The notes: generated from the letters alone by a model not told the origin. Shown: positions 1 through 7,319, counted from the first letter of the stretch. The stretch is DNA of 64,000 nucleotides from Silvimonas soli (GCF_030035605.1 NZ_CP106736.1:1-64000), one strand, 5' to 3'. Numbers and translations: made by a program.

Positions 1-13
1 AACATAATATACA
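1..13. other. Left att junction (partial dif core)
   Basis: The window opens with AACATAATATACA, identical to 7893-7905 inside the right dif site. It corresponds to the XerD half plus the central region of dif. To its right the sequence is phage-specific and no longer resembles a XerC arm. The remainder of the XerD arm lies before position 1. Confidence 0.8.
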
Positions 14-401
14 GATGTGCTGTCAGATCGTCTGACAGGGCATGCCGTAATACCTCCCCTGCATAAGCTTTTTGAACCCCTCCCGGCAGGGCTATCGTCG
101 CCGCCGCAACCACGGCAATCGAAAGGGCGCTCTTAGAGAAAGCGCGTTTCACATCTTCCCAATACCCGCGTCGTTCCTCGGTCTTGGCCCGTTCTGCCTC
201 AATAATTGCCGACAGTTCTCGGGCGTCTCTTTGCAATATTTTCTGTAATTCCATTAGGGCGTACATGTCTGGCGTGCTTTTCCCGTGCCTCCAGAGACTG
301 ACCGCGGAAGCGGTTACGCCCATGTGAATTGCTAGCTGGCGGTCGCTGTCTTTGCTGATCGCTTTTAGCGCCTCGTTCAGAATTTCATTAAGCGAATTCA
401 T
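1..401 (-). CDS. Phage repressor-like HTH protein with C-terminal hydrophobic segment, runs off left end
   Basis: Starts at ATG 401-399 behind AAGGAGAAAACA, a strong ribosome-binding site, and stays open for 133 codons to the window edge. Residues about 20-45 form an XRE-type helix-turn-helix (QLAIHMGVTASAVSLWR). Residues 91-108 are hydrophobic and could be a membrane anchor. It resembles the DUF3693-type regulators of Xanthomonas-like filamentous phages; that family name is from memory. It is divergent from the phage genes, with a palindrome at 423-440 between them, as expected of a lysogeny repressor. Its 3' part reads through the hairpin at 20-38 and the dif core. In the circular phage the frame would continue for 20 codons to a stop at 7834-7832. 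The C-terminus in the prophage depends on unseen flanking DNA. Confidence 0.8.
   Translation of the reverse strand, partial: MNSLNEILNEALKAISKDSDRQLAIHMGVTASAVSLWRHGKSTPDMYALMELQKILQRDARELSAIIEAERAKTEERRGYWEDVKRAFSKSALSIAVVAAATIALPGGVQKAYAGEVLRHALSDDLTAHLYIM
20..38. repeat. Inverted repeat next to the left att core
   Basis: CTGTCAGA (20-27) and TCTGACAG (31-38) are perfect inverted repeats with a 3-base loop, starting 7 bases from the dif core. It lies inside the repressor coding sequence. It could be a protein-binding site or a hairpin formed in the single-stranded phage genome. Confidence 0.6.
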
Positions 402-422
402 TGTTTTCTCCTTGTATTGAGG

Positions 423-440
423 ATGCTTGACATCAAGCAT
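423..440. promoter_or_regulatory. Candidate repressor operator (18-bp palindrome)
   Basis: ATGCTTGA-CA-TCAAGCAT is a perfect 8+8 palindrome. It sits 22 bases upstream of the repressor start at 401 and about 50 bases upstream of the first plus-strand phage gene. Related half-sites (TTAAGCAT and CTTGA) recur at about 457-472, and TTGACA at 428-433 overlaps the palindrome. The position between divergent regulator and phage genes is what an autoregulating repressor would use. Binding is inferred. Confidence 0.55.
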
Positions 441-490
441 GCTCAACATTACCGTATTAAGCATCCTTGATAACGGTAGCACGCCAAACC

Positions 491-772
491 ATGACCAGCA
501 AACGCACAGAAACGACCGCTACGCTTTCTGCACATATTGGAGAAGGTGAACCGTGCGACCGGGATACGAACATGGTTAATCTGAGCATTAGCCGAGATGA
601 CATTGGTGTGATCGTCTGGTCTCTGCATTCGCTGTGTTACGACAAGCATATTGAGGCCTGCAAGGCTGCTGAATATGGTGATCTTGCGCGTGCTGCCAAG
701 TTGCGCGGTGACGTGGTTGAGTTGGAAGCCTTGGTCGGTCGTCTTTTTCGCAGTAGTTGGGACGCTTTTTAA
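491..772 (+). CDS. Small phage protein of unknown function, upstream of Rep
   Basis: 93 residues from ATG 491; an alternative ATG at 572 would give a 66-residue protein beginning MVNLSISRDD. Neither has a convincing Shine-Dalgarno sequence. The C-terminal half is a helical, Ala/Leu-rich stretch ending in SSWDAF. Its TAA stop overlaps the ATG of the replication initiator (TAATG at 770-774), suggesting translational coupling. I do not recognise a family. It is the first plus-strand phage gene and faces the repressor across the operator region, so a regulatory or replication-accessory role is possible but unproven. Confidence 0.6.
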   Translation: MTSKRTETTATLSAHIGEGEPCDRDTNMVNLSISRDDIGVIVWSLHSLCYDKHIEACKAAEYGDLARAAKLRGDVVELEALVGRLFRSSWDAF

Positions 773-2244
773 TGGCCCGCAAACGCCTTAAATCGCCCGG
801 CCTGACGCCCGCTGAGAAAATTGACCTCGGACGGCTCACGGCTGACCAGATCGCCAAAATCGAAGGGCAGGTTACGTTTGCGCTAGGCGAGGAAAACATG
901 ACGCGCGTCGCGCTCATGGATGCTTTGCCAGTCGACACCCGGCCTCACGTCGATTCTTGGCTGTTGGGCCTGACCGGCGAAGCAAAAGCCGCCCGCATGT
1001 CCGACTTTATGCAAGCTGCGCACCGGGCTGCGGCCTTGGTGGGGCGCGAAGCGCCGCACAAGGATGCGGGCCGGTCGCATGAGACCCCCACTAGTAACAC
1101 GGGGAGAACTCAAAATTCACCCGATGCCCCCACTATCAAACTCGTTGTGGGTACGGATGGCGAGATCAAGGAATATCCGGTGCGGCGAGGGTGGGGCGGT
1201 GATGCCTCATTTATCGATTGGGTATCGTTCACGGTCCATCGCGACACATTCAAATCCTTCGCATCGTTTCTCGAAACCGATGATGACTATGTGCTGGCCT
1301 ATAGCCCGGTGCTTGAGCATATTTTCGGGTTCGGCGTAACCGCCAAACGTACCAACGGCGCGCAATTCTTCAAGGCCTCGTTTGACCTTGGCGATATGTA
1401 CGGCCTCGTCTGCATTGGCGGTGCCAAGCAACACGGCAAAATCCTTGTTTCCCTGAGCGGGAAGGGCTGTGCTGCGGCCAAAGAGGGTTGGGAACAACGC
1501 CTGGTCGATTTTCTGGAAGACCAAGCGGATCAACCCAAAATCACCCGTATCGATCTGGCTTATGACGACTACATGGGTGAGTTGTACTCGGTCGATAAAG
1601 CGTTTGATGACTTCAAAACGGGCTTGTATCAGACCTATCGCGGCAACGGCCCTCAGTGTGAACACTTGGGTAACTGGTACCGCCCAAATGGCAAGGGTCG
1701 CACCTTCTGCGTTGGCCTGCGTCGATCCGGCAAATATGGCCGTATCTATGAGCGGGGCAAGAAAGAGGGCTGCAAAGCATCGGAATGGGTGCGCGTCGAA
1801 ATCGAACACAAAGCGATTGATCGCATTCTGCCGTTCGACATGCTTTTGCAGCCGGGTGCATATCTTGCGGGCAGCTATCCGGCGCTCCAGTGGATCAGCG
1901 AAGCGCAATCACGCATTGCCACAACCAAGCTTGAGCTTGAGATCAATGTCGAAAAGGCTATGGAGTGCATCAAGCACCAATACGGCAAATACATTGGCAC
2001 CTTTGTTCACCTGCTCGGCGCTGAGAAATTCATTCAGCTCGCATCTAAAGAAGGCGTACCTCAACGCCTGAAAGTACCGACTCACACCCTGAGTCCGGCC
2101 CCGCTCACGCTGGCCGACCGGCACTCTCTCCCGAATTGCGATCTCAAAACCGGCGAACCACGCTGGAACGAAAACATTCCATTTTCAGCCACCACTACTA
2201 CGCAAGCGCCTTGGTGGGTTACGGCTTCAGACGGCGCTCATTGA
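772..2244 (+). CDS. Inovirus replication initiation protein (Rep_trans / RstA-like)
   Basis: 490 residues from ATG 772, which overlaps the preceding stop. The N-terminal ~130 residues are a charged region. The conserved replication-initiation-factor core follows, with SFIDWVSFTVHRD, then KITRIDLAYDDY, GRTFCVGLRRSGKYGRIYERGKK and the SEWVRVEIEHK motif typical of this phage initiator family. The protein would nick the double-stranded origin and start rolling-circle replication of the phage. The length is somewhat above the usual 350-450, because of the N-terminal extension. It is followed after 29 bases by the ssDNA-binding protein gene, as in related phages. Confidence 0.9.
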   Translation: MARKRLKSPGLTPAEKIDLGRLTADQIAKIEGQVTFALGEENMTRVALMDALPVDTRPHVDSWLLGLTGEAKAARMSDFMQAAHRAAALVGREAPHKDAGRSHETPTSNTGRTQNSPDAPTIKLVVGTDGEIKEYPVRRGWGGDASFIDWVSFTVHRDTFKSFASFLETDDDYVLAYSPVLEHIFGFGVTAKRTNGAQFFKASFDLGDMYGLVCIGGAKQHGKILVSLSGKGCAAAKEGWEQRLVDFLEDQADQPKITRIDLAYDDYMGELYSVDKAFDDFKTGLYQTYRGNGPQCEHLGNWYRPNGKGRTFCVGLRRSGKYGRIYERGKKEGCKASEWVRVEIEHKAIDRILPFDMLLQPGAYLAGSYPALQWISEAQSRIATTKLELEINVEKAMECIKHQYGKYIGTFVHLLGAEKFIQLASKEGVPQRLKVPTHTLSPAPLTLADRHSLPNCDLKTGEPRWNENIPFSATTTTQAPWWVTASDGAH

Positions 2245-2273
2245 ATAAGTGACTAGTCACTAAAGGAAAAGCC

Positions 2274-2597
2274 ATGCGTTTCAAAACCAATGCAACCGTT
2301 GTCGGTATCAAGATGTTCAAGGGTGATGTTGAAGGTCAGGCATACGACAACACCACGGTATTTGCGCTGATGGAACAGGATGAAACCAAGGGTACGGCTA
2401 AGGGCTTTGCCGTGTCGGATTTCAAATACCCATCGTCCGAACTGTTCCAGCAATACAAGGGCGTGAAGTTCCCGGCTCAAGCCGAACTGGAACTGGAACT
2501 GGTCAGTAACGGCAAGGTGCAAAAAACGGTTTTGGTGGGCGTGCGGTTTGCCGGTGCTGTGAACGTCAATGACGGCACGGTTTCCAAGGCGGCCTGA
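2274..2597 (+). CDS. Phage single-stranded DNA-binding protein (pV-like)
   Basis: 107 residues behind AAAGGAAAAGCC. Small, beta-rich and without signal or membrane segments, it lies directly between the replication initiator and the coat genes, the place of the gene V type ssDNA-binding protein in filamentous phages. Such proteins coat the newly made viral strand before it is handed to the assembly site. The assignment rests on size, composition and position; I see no diagnostic motif. Confidence 0.7.
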   Translation: MRFKTNATVVGIKMFKGDVEGQAYDNTTVFALMEQDETKGTAKGFAVSDFKYPSSELFQQYKGVKFPAQAELELELVSNGKVQKTVLVGVRFAGAVNVNDGTVSKAA

Positions 2598-2599
2598 TT

Positions 2600-2794
2600 A
2601 TGAGCGTCGTTCCGGCTTTCTACGTACAGGATATTGAATCCGGCTACTTCATGAGGTCGGACGGCGAGGGCGGTATTGATTACGTGCCGCTGATTACGGA
2701 CGCGGAATTTTTCGATGATCGCCAATCGGCCATTGATACGGCGGTTGACTGCCTGAATGGTTGGGTCATTTTCGAGTGCTGGAAAACAGCCTGA
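2600..2794 (+). CDS. Small acidic phage protein, unknown
   Basis: 64 residues, beginning 3 bases after the ssDNA-binding protein stop and ending in TGATG, where its stop overlaps the next start. It has many Asp/Glu residues, one central ITDAEFFDDRQSAIDTA helix and no membrane segment. Tight spacing shows it belongs to the phage operon. No function can be assigned. Confidence 0.65.
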   Translation: MSVVPAFYVQDIESGYFMRSDGEGGIDYVPLITDAEFFDDRQSAIDTAVDCLNGWVIFECWKTA

Positions 2795-3045
2795 TGCCTG
2801 CCTGCCTGCAAGTGGTCGCATCTCAACCCGCAATGGTTACTGCGGATACGCCTGACCAGTGTTCCGGCTACGTGCTTGTGACCGGGACCGAATACCAGAA
2901 TTTGCAAGCCGTCGCTTCCATCTGGCAAGTGCCCGATACCGGCGATTTGCAAACCGCGTTCATGTCCAGTTTTACGTTGGTCATGGTCGCTTATCTCTCG
3001 GCTTGGGCATATGCCCAGCTTATTAACTTTCTTTCGGAGAAATAA
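2794..3045 (+). CDS. Small phage membrane protein, possible minor coat protein
   Basis: 83 residues from ATG 2794, overlapping the preceding TGA by one base. An N-terminal polar part with two cysteines is followed by one C-terminal membrane segment (about residues 57-78, rich in Phe, Val, Ala and Leu). Lying just before the major coat gene, it occupies the place of small virion or membrane proteins (pVII/pIX-like) in other inoviruses. The role is inferred from position and topology only. Confidence 0.65.
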   Translation: MPACLQVVASQPAMVTADTPDQCSGYVLVTGTEYQNLQAVASIWQVPDTGDLQTAFMSSFTLVMVAYLSAWAYAQLINFLSEK

Positions 3046-3047
3046 AA

Positions 3048-3278
3048 ATGCTTAAGAAAAACTCGGCAATTGCTTTGTACGCAACTCTGGCTGCTGGATT
3101 TGGCACTGTCGCTGCTGGCGCAAATGCTGCTGGTACCGGTCTGGATTTCAGTGCCATTACTGGCGCAATTGATGCCTCTACGATTGTTGCTGCAATTTCG
3201 GCTATCGCTGCAATCAAGATTCTGCCGGGCGTTGCCAAGTGGGGTTACAACAAGGTTATCGGCTGGTTTGGTGGTTAA
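3048..3278 (+). CDS. Major coat protein (pVIII-like)
   Basis: 76 residues behind GGAGAAATAAAA. A signal peptide (MLKKNSAIALYATLAAGFGTV) ends at a likely ANA|AG signal-peptidase site near residue 27. The mature chain of about 49 residues is a short acidic start (DFSAITGAID), a long Ala/Ile membrane helix and a basic C-terminal end (KWGYNKVIGWFGG). That is the standard pVIII layout: the basic end faces DNA in the virion. A terminator-like hairpin follows immediately, as after gene VIII in many filamentous phages. Confidence 0.93.
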   Translation: MLKKNSAIALYATLAAGFGTVAAGANAAGTGLDFSAITGAIDASTIVAAISAIAAIKILPGVAKWGYNKVIGWFGG

Positions 3279-3293
3279 TTCCGGCGCTTCAGA

Positions 3294-3316
3294 CGGGGGC
3301 TTCGGCCCCTGTTTTT
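3294..3316 (+). terminator. Rho-independent terminator after the coat gene
   Basis: GGGGC-TTCG-GCCCC stem with a tetraloop (3296-3309) followed by TG and TTTTT. It lies 15 bases after the coat stop, where it would keep coat mRNA in excess over the distal pIII-Zot genes. Confidence 0.85.
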
Positions 3317-3332
3317 ATTGGTGAGGTGCGTA

Positions 3333-3407
3333 ATGGCTTGGCTACTGATTTTCTTTTTATTGGGTCTGCTTGTCGCCGGTGCAGTTGTATACGGCTTCAA
3401 AAAATGA
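3333..3407 (+). CDS. 24-residue phage membrane peptide
   Basis: ATG 3333 lies behind GTGAGGTGCGTA, a good ribosome-binding site. The peptide is almost entirely one membrane segment (MAWLLIFFLLGLLVAGAVVY) with a basic tail, GFKK. Its TGA overlaps the next ATG (ATGA at 3404-3407). Size and topology match the tiny pVII/pIX-type virion tip proteins, but the sequence alone does not prove that. Confidence 0.6.
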   Translation: MAWLLIFFLLGLLVAGAVVYGFKK

Positions 3408-3544
3408 AAGCGCTATTGCTGGTTTTGTTATTGGCGGGCTGTGCCACTGATTCGCAATTGACGGAGCATAAACGTGATGAATATATCGCTTGGGATAAAA
3501 AGATTACTGATTGCGTTTATCGTATTGGGTGGCCTTGTTATTAG
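3404..3544 (+). CDS. 46-residue phage lipoprotein
   Basis: Starts in an ATGA overlap with the 24-residue ORF. A short signal ends in the lipobox LLAGC (Cys13), and the mature part CATDSQLTEHKRDEYIAWDKK ends with two further cysteines. Its last 68 bases overlap the start of the pIII-like gene in another frame. Small lipoproteins are uncommon in filamentous phage maps. A role in the outer membrane during assembly, or in blocking superinfection, is speculation. Confidence 0.6.
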   Translation: MKALLLVLLLAGCATDSQLTEHKRDEYIAWDKKITDCVYRIGWPCY

Positions 3545-4994
3545 CTCTTCCGCTTTTGCCCGTCAGGTCTGCCCGGATTGCTGGGGGGAGCCCGGTGGCA
3601 AAACCAAGGGTCCGACGCCTGTCCAGTCGGCGACAACAATGAGTAGTGATAACGCTCATACCTACAATTGGACGCTCAAGTCTGCATCGCCGAGCGGCGC
3701 TGTTTATTCCATTACTGATACGTGGCAAAGCTGCCGTTATAACCCCGGCGGCGACCCTATTTGCACCCCGAACACGTCTACCTCTGATGCAGGTACTAGT
3801 GTTCAGTGCACCACTACGTATCCTCTTTTTGATACGTCTACTTATGAGTGTTACAACAATTCGGCTGCTCCGCCTCAAACTTGCTCTTCTAAAGATGGGA
3901 CTTCAGCCGGTAAAAAGTACGTTCCAATTGCAGGCTCCTCCGTGTCAAACGGTGCGGCCAACATTACGAATTCCGGCGCGTTTAATTCTCAACTTGCCTC
4001 TGGCCTAAGCTCCAATATCGGCGGTTGTGAAGCTCAGGAAGTGCAGTGTGATGTTGATGCGACCACTGGGGGCTACGCGGCTTATTCTGGTACCGGTGAC
4101 ACGCAAGCCTATTACAGCTGCCAGATGCGCTATACGGGCGATGATGGTGCAGGTGCCGACATCACCTATGCGACCCCAGCCAGTGACGCTAAGTCAGCTC
4201 CTCCGGCGAAGTCTCAGGATTGCCCTGTTGGTACCAGCTTTTCTACCATTGGATCGGGTTCTGACAAGCTTTCTGGTTGTGTGGCGGATAATCCGGCCGC
4301 TTCACCTACGAGCTGCCCGGCTGGGACTTCTTTTTCTACTGTCGGGTCCGGTTCCGGTGCGATTTCGGGGTGTCTCGCCACGCCGAGCAATACACCTGCC
4401 ACTTCTGCGGCTGATTGCCCTCCGGGTTCGCTGTTCGGACAAATGGGTAATCTTTCGGGGTGCCTTGTTTCTCCGACGACTACTGATAGCACTTTGACGA
4501 ATCGTGTTCCCGGTACGAATACAAATAGTTCGCTTCCGCCAGGCACTACGGCGTGCCTTTCTAATTGCACGAGCAATCCAAAATCCAATTCTTCGAGTCC
4601 GACGCCTACGCCCACCACGCCTACGCCTACACCGTGCCCGACCGGGCAAACGTGCACTGATACACCAGGCGATTCAAAGGTGGGTGCAAATGCGCCGGAT
4701 AAAGGGTCTTTTTATACGCCCGGTACGGATAAGCTAAATGATGTGTTTTCGGATTTTTCGAAGAATATGCAGCAAAGCCCGATTCTCTCGGGTGCATCGG
4801 GTTTCTTTAATTTCAGTGGCGGGGGTAGTTGTCCCACGTGGACTATTCCATCCGTTCATATGCCGTTTGGCTCTTTACCTTCAATCTATATTGATCAGTT
4901 TTGCGGGCCAGCTGCGCAATCAATGTACGCAATTATCAAAGTGGTTTTGCTTTGCGTGGCTACGTTTTTTGCCTTTCGCTGGGCGATTCTGTAA
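3477..4994 (+). CDS. Adsorption protein (pIII-like, TspB-type)
   Basis: 505 residues from ATG 3477; a GTG at 3474 is equally possible, with GGAG at 3463. Signal peptide (IKRLLIAFIVLGGLVISSSAFA), a long Cys-, Ser- and Thr-rich exported region, three Cys-bounded repeats at 4221-4463 (CPxGTSFSTxGSGS...SGC), a Pro-Thr linker at about 4590-4640, a conserved domain with a glycine-rich stretch, and a C-terminal membrane anchor (YAIIKVVLLCVATFFAFRW). This matches the pIII plan: receptor-binding N-terminus, flexible linker, membrane-anchored C-terminus. The C-terminal part recalls TspB of neisserial filamentous prophages. It is followed at once by the pVI-like gene. Confidence 0.85.
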   Translation: MNISLGIKRLLIAFIVLGGLVISSSAFARQVCPDCWGEPGGKTKGPTPVQSATTMSSDNAHTYNWTLKSASPSGAVYSITDTWQSCRYNPGGDPICTPNTSTSDAGTSVQCTTTYPLFDTSTYECYNNSAAPPQTCSSKDGTSAGKKYVPIAGSSVSNGAANITNSGAFNSQLASGLSSNIGGCEAQEVQCDVDATTGGYAAYSGTGDTQAYYSCQMRYTGDDGAGADITYATPASDAKSAPPAKSQDCPVGTSFSTIGSGSDKLSGCVADNPAASPTSCPAGTSFSTVGSGSGAISGCLATPSNTPATSAADCPPGSLFGQMGNLSGCLVSPTTTDSTLTNRVPGTNTNSSLPPGTTACLSNCTSNPKSNSSSPTPTPTTPTPTPCPTGQTCTDTPGDSKVGANAPDKGSFYTPGTDKLNDVFSDFSKNMQQSPILSGASGFFNFSGGGSCPTWTIPSVHMPFGSLPSIYIDQFCGPAAQSMYAIIKVVLLCVATFFAFRWAIL

Positions 4995-5001
4995 GGGGTA
5001 A

Positions 5002-5334
5002 ATGATGGATTGGTCTTGGCTGAGTGAAAAACTCGACAATCTTGGTAATTGGTTTTTGCTGGTTATCAAGGCTGTTTTTGCTGCGCTGGCTGATTTCATT
5101 GGCGATATGTTTATCGCCATTGTCAAAGCGTTGCTTGGCGCAATTCTGTTTTTGTTTCAATCGTTGCCCGCACCTTCTTTTTTGAATGGTGGTATGTCCG
5201 GCGTAACCGGCATGCTGCCTGATTACCTTGTTTATTTTTTGACCGTAACCGGTTTTGGTCAGGCAATGGCAATTTTGGGTACTGGCGTCGCTTTTCGTCT
5301 TTTGCGTAAGGTCGTTACCTTGGGGCAATGGTAA
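5002..5334 (+). CDS. pVI-like minor virion protein (DUF2523-type)
   Basis: 110 residues; ATG 5002, with a second ATG at 5005, behind AAGGGGTAA. Three hydrophobic segments (about residues 18-36, 38-54 and 77-100) give the layout of inovirus pVI. It sits between the adsorption protein and Zot, its standard place, and the stop is immediately followed by the Zot start (TAAATG). pVI is expected to cap the virion together with pIII and to help release it from the membrane. Confidence 0.85.
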   Translation: MMDWSWLSEKLDNLGNWFLLVIKAVFAALADFIGDMFIAIVKALLGAILFLFQSLPAPSFLNGGMSGVTGMLPDYLVYFLTVTGFGQAMAILGTGVAFRLLRKVVTLGQW

Positions 5335-6522
5335 ATGTTTACCTTTCATGAGGGTTTGCCGGGTCATGGCAAAACGTGGGAAGCCGTGGTTTATCACATC
5401 CTTCCGGCCATATCGAAACAGCGGAAAGTGTTCACCAATATTCGCGGCATGGACCATGGCAAGGTGTCAGAACTGACCGGCGTCCATGTGGATCGTGTTT
5501 CGGAATTGCTGGTGCAAATCGAATGGGACGATACGCGTCGCATTGACAAGCTGGTCGAAAATGACGCCTTGGTGGTGATTGATGAGTTGCAGGATTTCTG
5601 GCCCGCAAAAGGGCAGGTGAGTCCCGAGATAACTGAGTTTGTGACTCAGCACCGTCACCGTGGGCTTGATCTCGTGGCCATGGGTCAGGATTTGCGCGAC
5701 TGCCATGCGCTCTGGAAGCGCCGCGTAGAAAATAAAGTCGTGTTTGTGAAGCAATCGGCGCTTGGTCGAGACCACAAGTACGCCTGGACAATGTTTAAGG
5801 CCAAAGGCCCGGAAAAATTCCAGAAGATCAATAACGGCACGCGGGAATACGAGCCCAGGTTCTTTGGTGTGTATAAGACTAAGCGCGACGATGCGACCAA
5901 CATGGAGCACTACAAAGATGATCGCGCCAACCTTCTGAAAACTAAATTCTTCCGGTTCCAGTTGCCGCTGGTGTTCATCATGGCCGGGGTGGCGGTGTGG
6001 TATCTCTGGGGCTTCTTTCACAAGTCGCCCGTTCATGTTGCGCCAAAAAATCAGGAGCGTGCTTATGTCGTCAATTCACCCAAAGCGCCGGCTGTTTCAG
6101 CGCAACCGGCAAATCTCGCGGTTGTTCCTGCTACTGCGGTGGCTTCGGCTGCTTCGTCGGTGGCAGTAGCGAAAACCGACGCGAACGAAGCTTATAAGCC
6201 TGAACAATATCCGGTGGATCTGTTCCAGAAATACCGGCCCCGACTGGCTGCGATGATTGAAGGCACGTTCAATGGTCGCCATCGCGTTGAGGGCCGCATT
6301 GAAGTGATGGATGACTCGTTTCACGTGAAAGAGGAGTTCACGTTCAAGCAGCTGGCGGAGATGGGTTGGAGTGTGCAGCCGATGGAGCGGGGGGTGTTTG
6401 TATCCAGAAACAGCGACGGCCTGCGCTATCTGGTTACTGCGTGGCCAATCGACCCGTTTGGTCGCGCTGCCGATGCAACTACAAAGCAGCTTGGTCCTGA
6501 AAAGGACACTGCCGCATCGTAA
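5335..6522 (+). CDS. zot: Zot / pI family phage assembly ATPase
   Basis: 395 residues. Residues 1-200 carry the Zot NTPase domain: Walker A GLPGHGKTW at residues 7-15, Walker B VVIDELQDFW near residues 80-89, and TQHRHRGLDLVAMGQDL. One membrane segment (about 205-228) follows, then a periplasmic C-terminal part with an Ala/Pro-rich linker and a final small domain. This inner-membrane motor drives extrusion of inovirus particles. Length and topology are typical. It is the last gene of the virion module; a GC-rich terminator follows at 6575-6597. Confidence 0.95.
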   Translation: MFTFHEGLPGHGKTWEAVVYHILPAISKQRKVFTNIRGMDHGKVSELTGVHVDRVSELLVQIEWDDTRRIDKLVENDALVVIDELQDFWPAKGQVSPEITEFVTQHRHRGLDLVAMGQDLRDCHALWKRRVENKVVFVKQSALGRDHKYAWTMFKAKGPEKFQKINNGTREYEPRFFGVYKTKRDDATNMEHYKDDRANLLKTKFFRFQLPLVFIMAGVAVWYLWGFFHKSPVHVAPKNQERAYVVNSPKAPAVSAQPANLAVVPATAVASAASSVAVAKTDANEAYKPEQYPVDLFQKYRPRLAAMIEGTFNGRHRVEGRIEVMDDSFHVKEEFTFKQLAEMGWSVQPMERGVFVSRNSDGLRYLVTAWPIDPFGRAADATTKQLGPEKDTAAS

Positions 6523-6562
6523 CGCTGCAAGCCCCGACTGGGGACCCGCTTGCGGGGTGCGA

Positions 6563-6582
6563 GGGGCGGGGCTAGGGCGGGG
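6563..6582 (+). other. Candidate G-quadruplex motif
   Basis: Four G-runs (GGGG, GGGG, GGG, GGGG) separated by loops of 1, 3 and 1 bases, on the strand that carries the phage genes and is therefore probably the packaged strand. It overlaps the 5' arm of the terminator stem at 6575, so the two folds exclude each other. Confidence 0.5.
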
Positions 6583-6597
6583 CGTCCCGCCCGTTTT
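6575..6597 (+). terminator. Terminator after zot
   Basis: GGGCGGG (6575-6581), loop GCGT, CCCGCCC (6586-6592), then GTTTT. It separates the virion module from the accessory gene at 6684. Confidence 0.7.
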
Positions 6598-6683
6598 CCA
6601 TGCCGCAGCCCCAATCCTGCAAGCCGGGTTTTCGCGTTTTGTTCCGTAATGTATCCTCCGGCTACCGTGTCTGGAGATTGGTT

Positions 6684-7319
6684 ATGCGCGTTTGGGTTGC
6701 CTTTGCTGGTTTTGCTGCATTCTTTTTTCTGGCTATTCAAGTTACTGGCCCTTGGCGGTTGGGCTTGAGTGATGGTTCTGTGGCGGTTTTGGGGTTTCCG
6801 TGGCAGACGAAAATGCAGCCAGCTTTGGCCAATGACACGCGTCAACCGGTAGTTGATGTCAATTCTTTGCCGGAGCCAGTTGTAGCGGTTTCATCCGCTC
6901 AGAAATCAATAGCAGCCGTTCCTGCGGATGTTCAATACACGCAAGGCTCTGGTGCTGTGGCAATAAAGTGCCGCGATTCGGCTGGGCATATCAGTTATGA
7001 GCAAGGGTCATGCCCGCAAGGGTCTGTATTTACGGGAACGGTTTCGGGTGCTGATATGAACGTGGCTGATCCTGTACCGCATCAGGAGCAAAGCCTTGCG
7101 GTGGCTACGTCTGATTCGGTTTCTCCGCCTGAGATACCCGGGTCGAAAGTACTGGTTTCTTCAGATGCTATCCGTGACATGCAGTGCGATGGCCTTGGCA
7201 GGGCTAAGCGGTTTAACGAGGTGCAGCGGCGTTCTCGCTCTGATAGTTCAATGATCGCCGAGCATACGAGGATTATCCGGGAAATGGATAATCTGCATTG
7301 CCCGGCGCATTTTTTCTAG
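6684..7319 (+). CDS. Membrane-anchored phage accessory protein (DUF4124-like)
   Basis: 211 residues from ATG 6684 behind GGAGATTGGTT. An N-terminal membrane segment (VWVAFAGFAAFFFLAIQV) is followed by a Pro/Val-rich spacer and a small Cys-containing segment (IKCRDSAGHISYEQGSCP) resembling DUF4124 domains. The C-terminal helix ends CPAHFF. It lies beyond the zot terminator, in the region where inoviruses keep variable cargo. Its last four bases overlap the stop of the convergent regulator at 7316. Envelope location is likely; function unknown. Confidence 0.65.
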   Translation: MRVWVAFAGFAAFFFLAIQVTGPWRLGLSDGSVAVLGFPWQTKMQPALANDTRQPVVDVNSLPEPVVAVSSAQKSIAAVPADVQYTQGSGAVAIKCRDSAGHISYEQGSCPQGSVFTGTVSGADMNVADPVPHQEQSLAVATSDSVSPPEIPGSKVLVSSDAIRDMQCDGLGRAKRFNEVQRRSRSDSSMIAEHTRIIREMDNLHCPAHFF

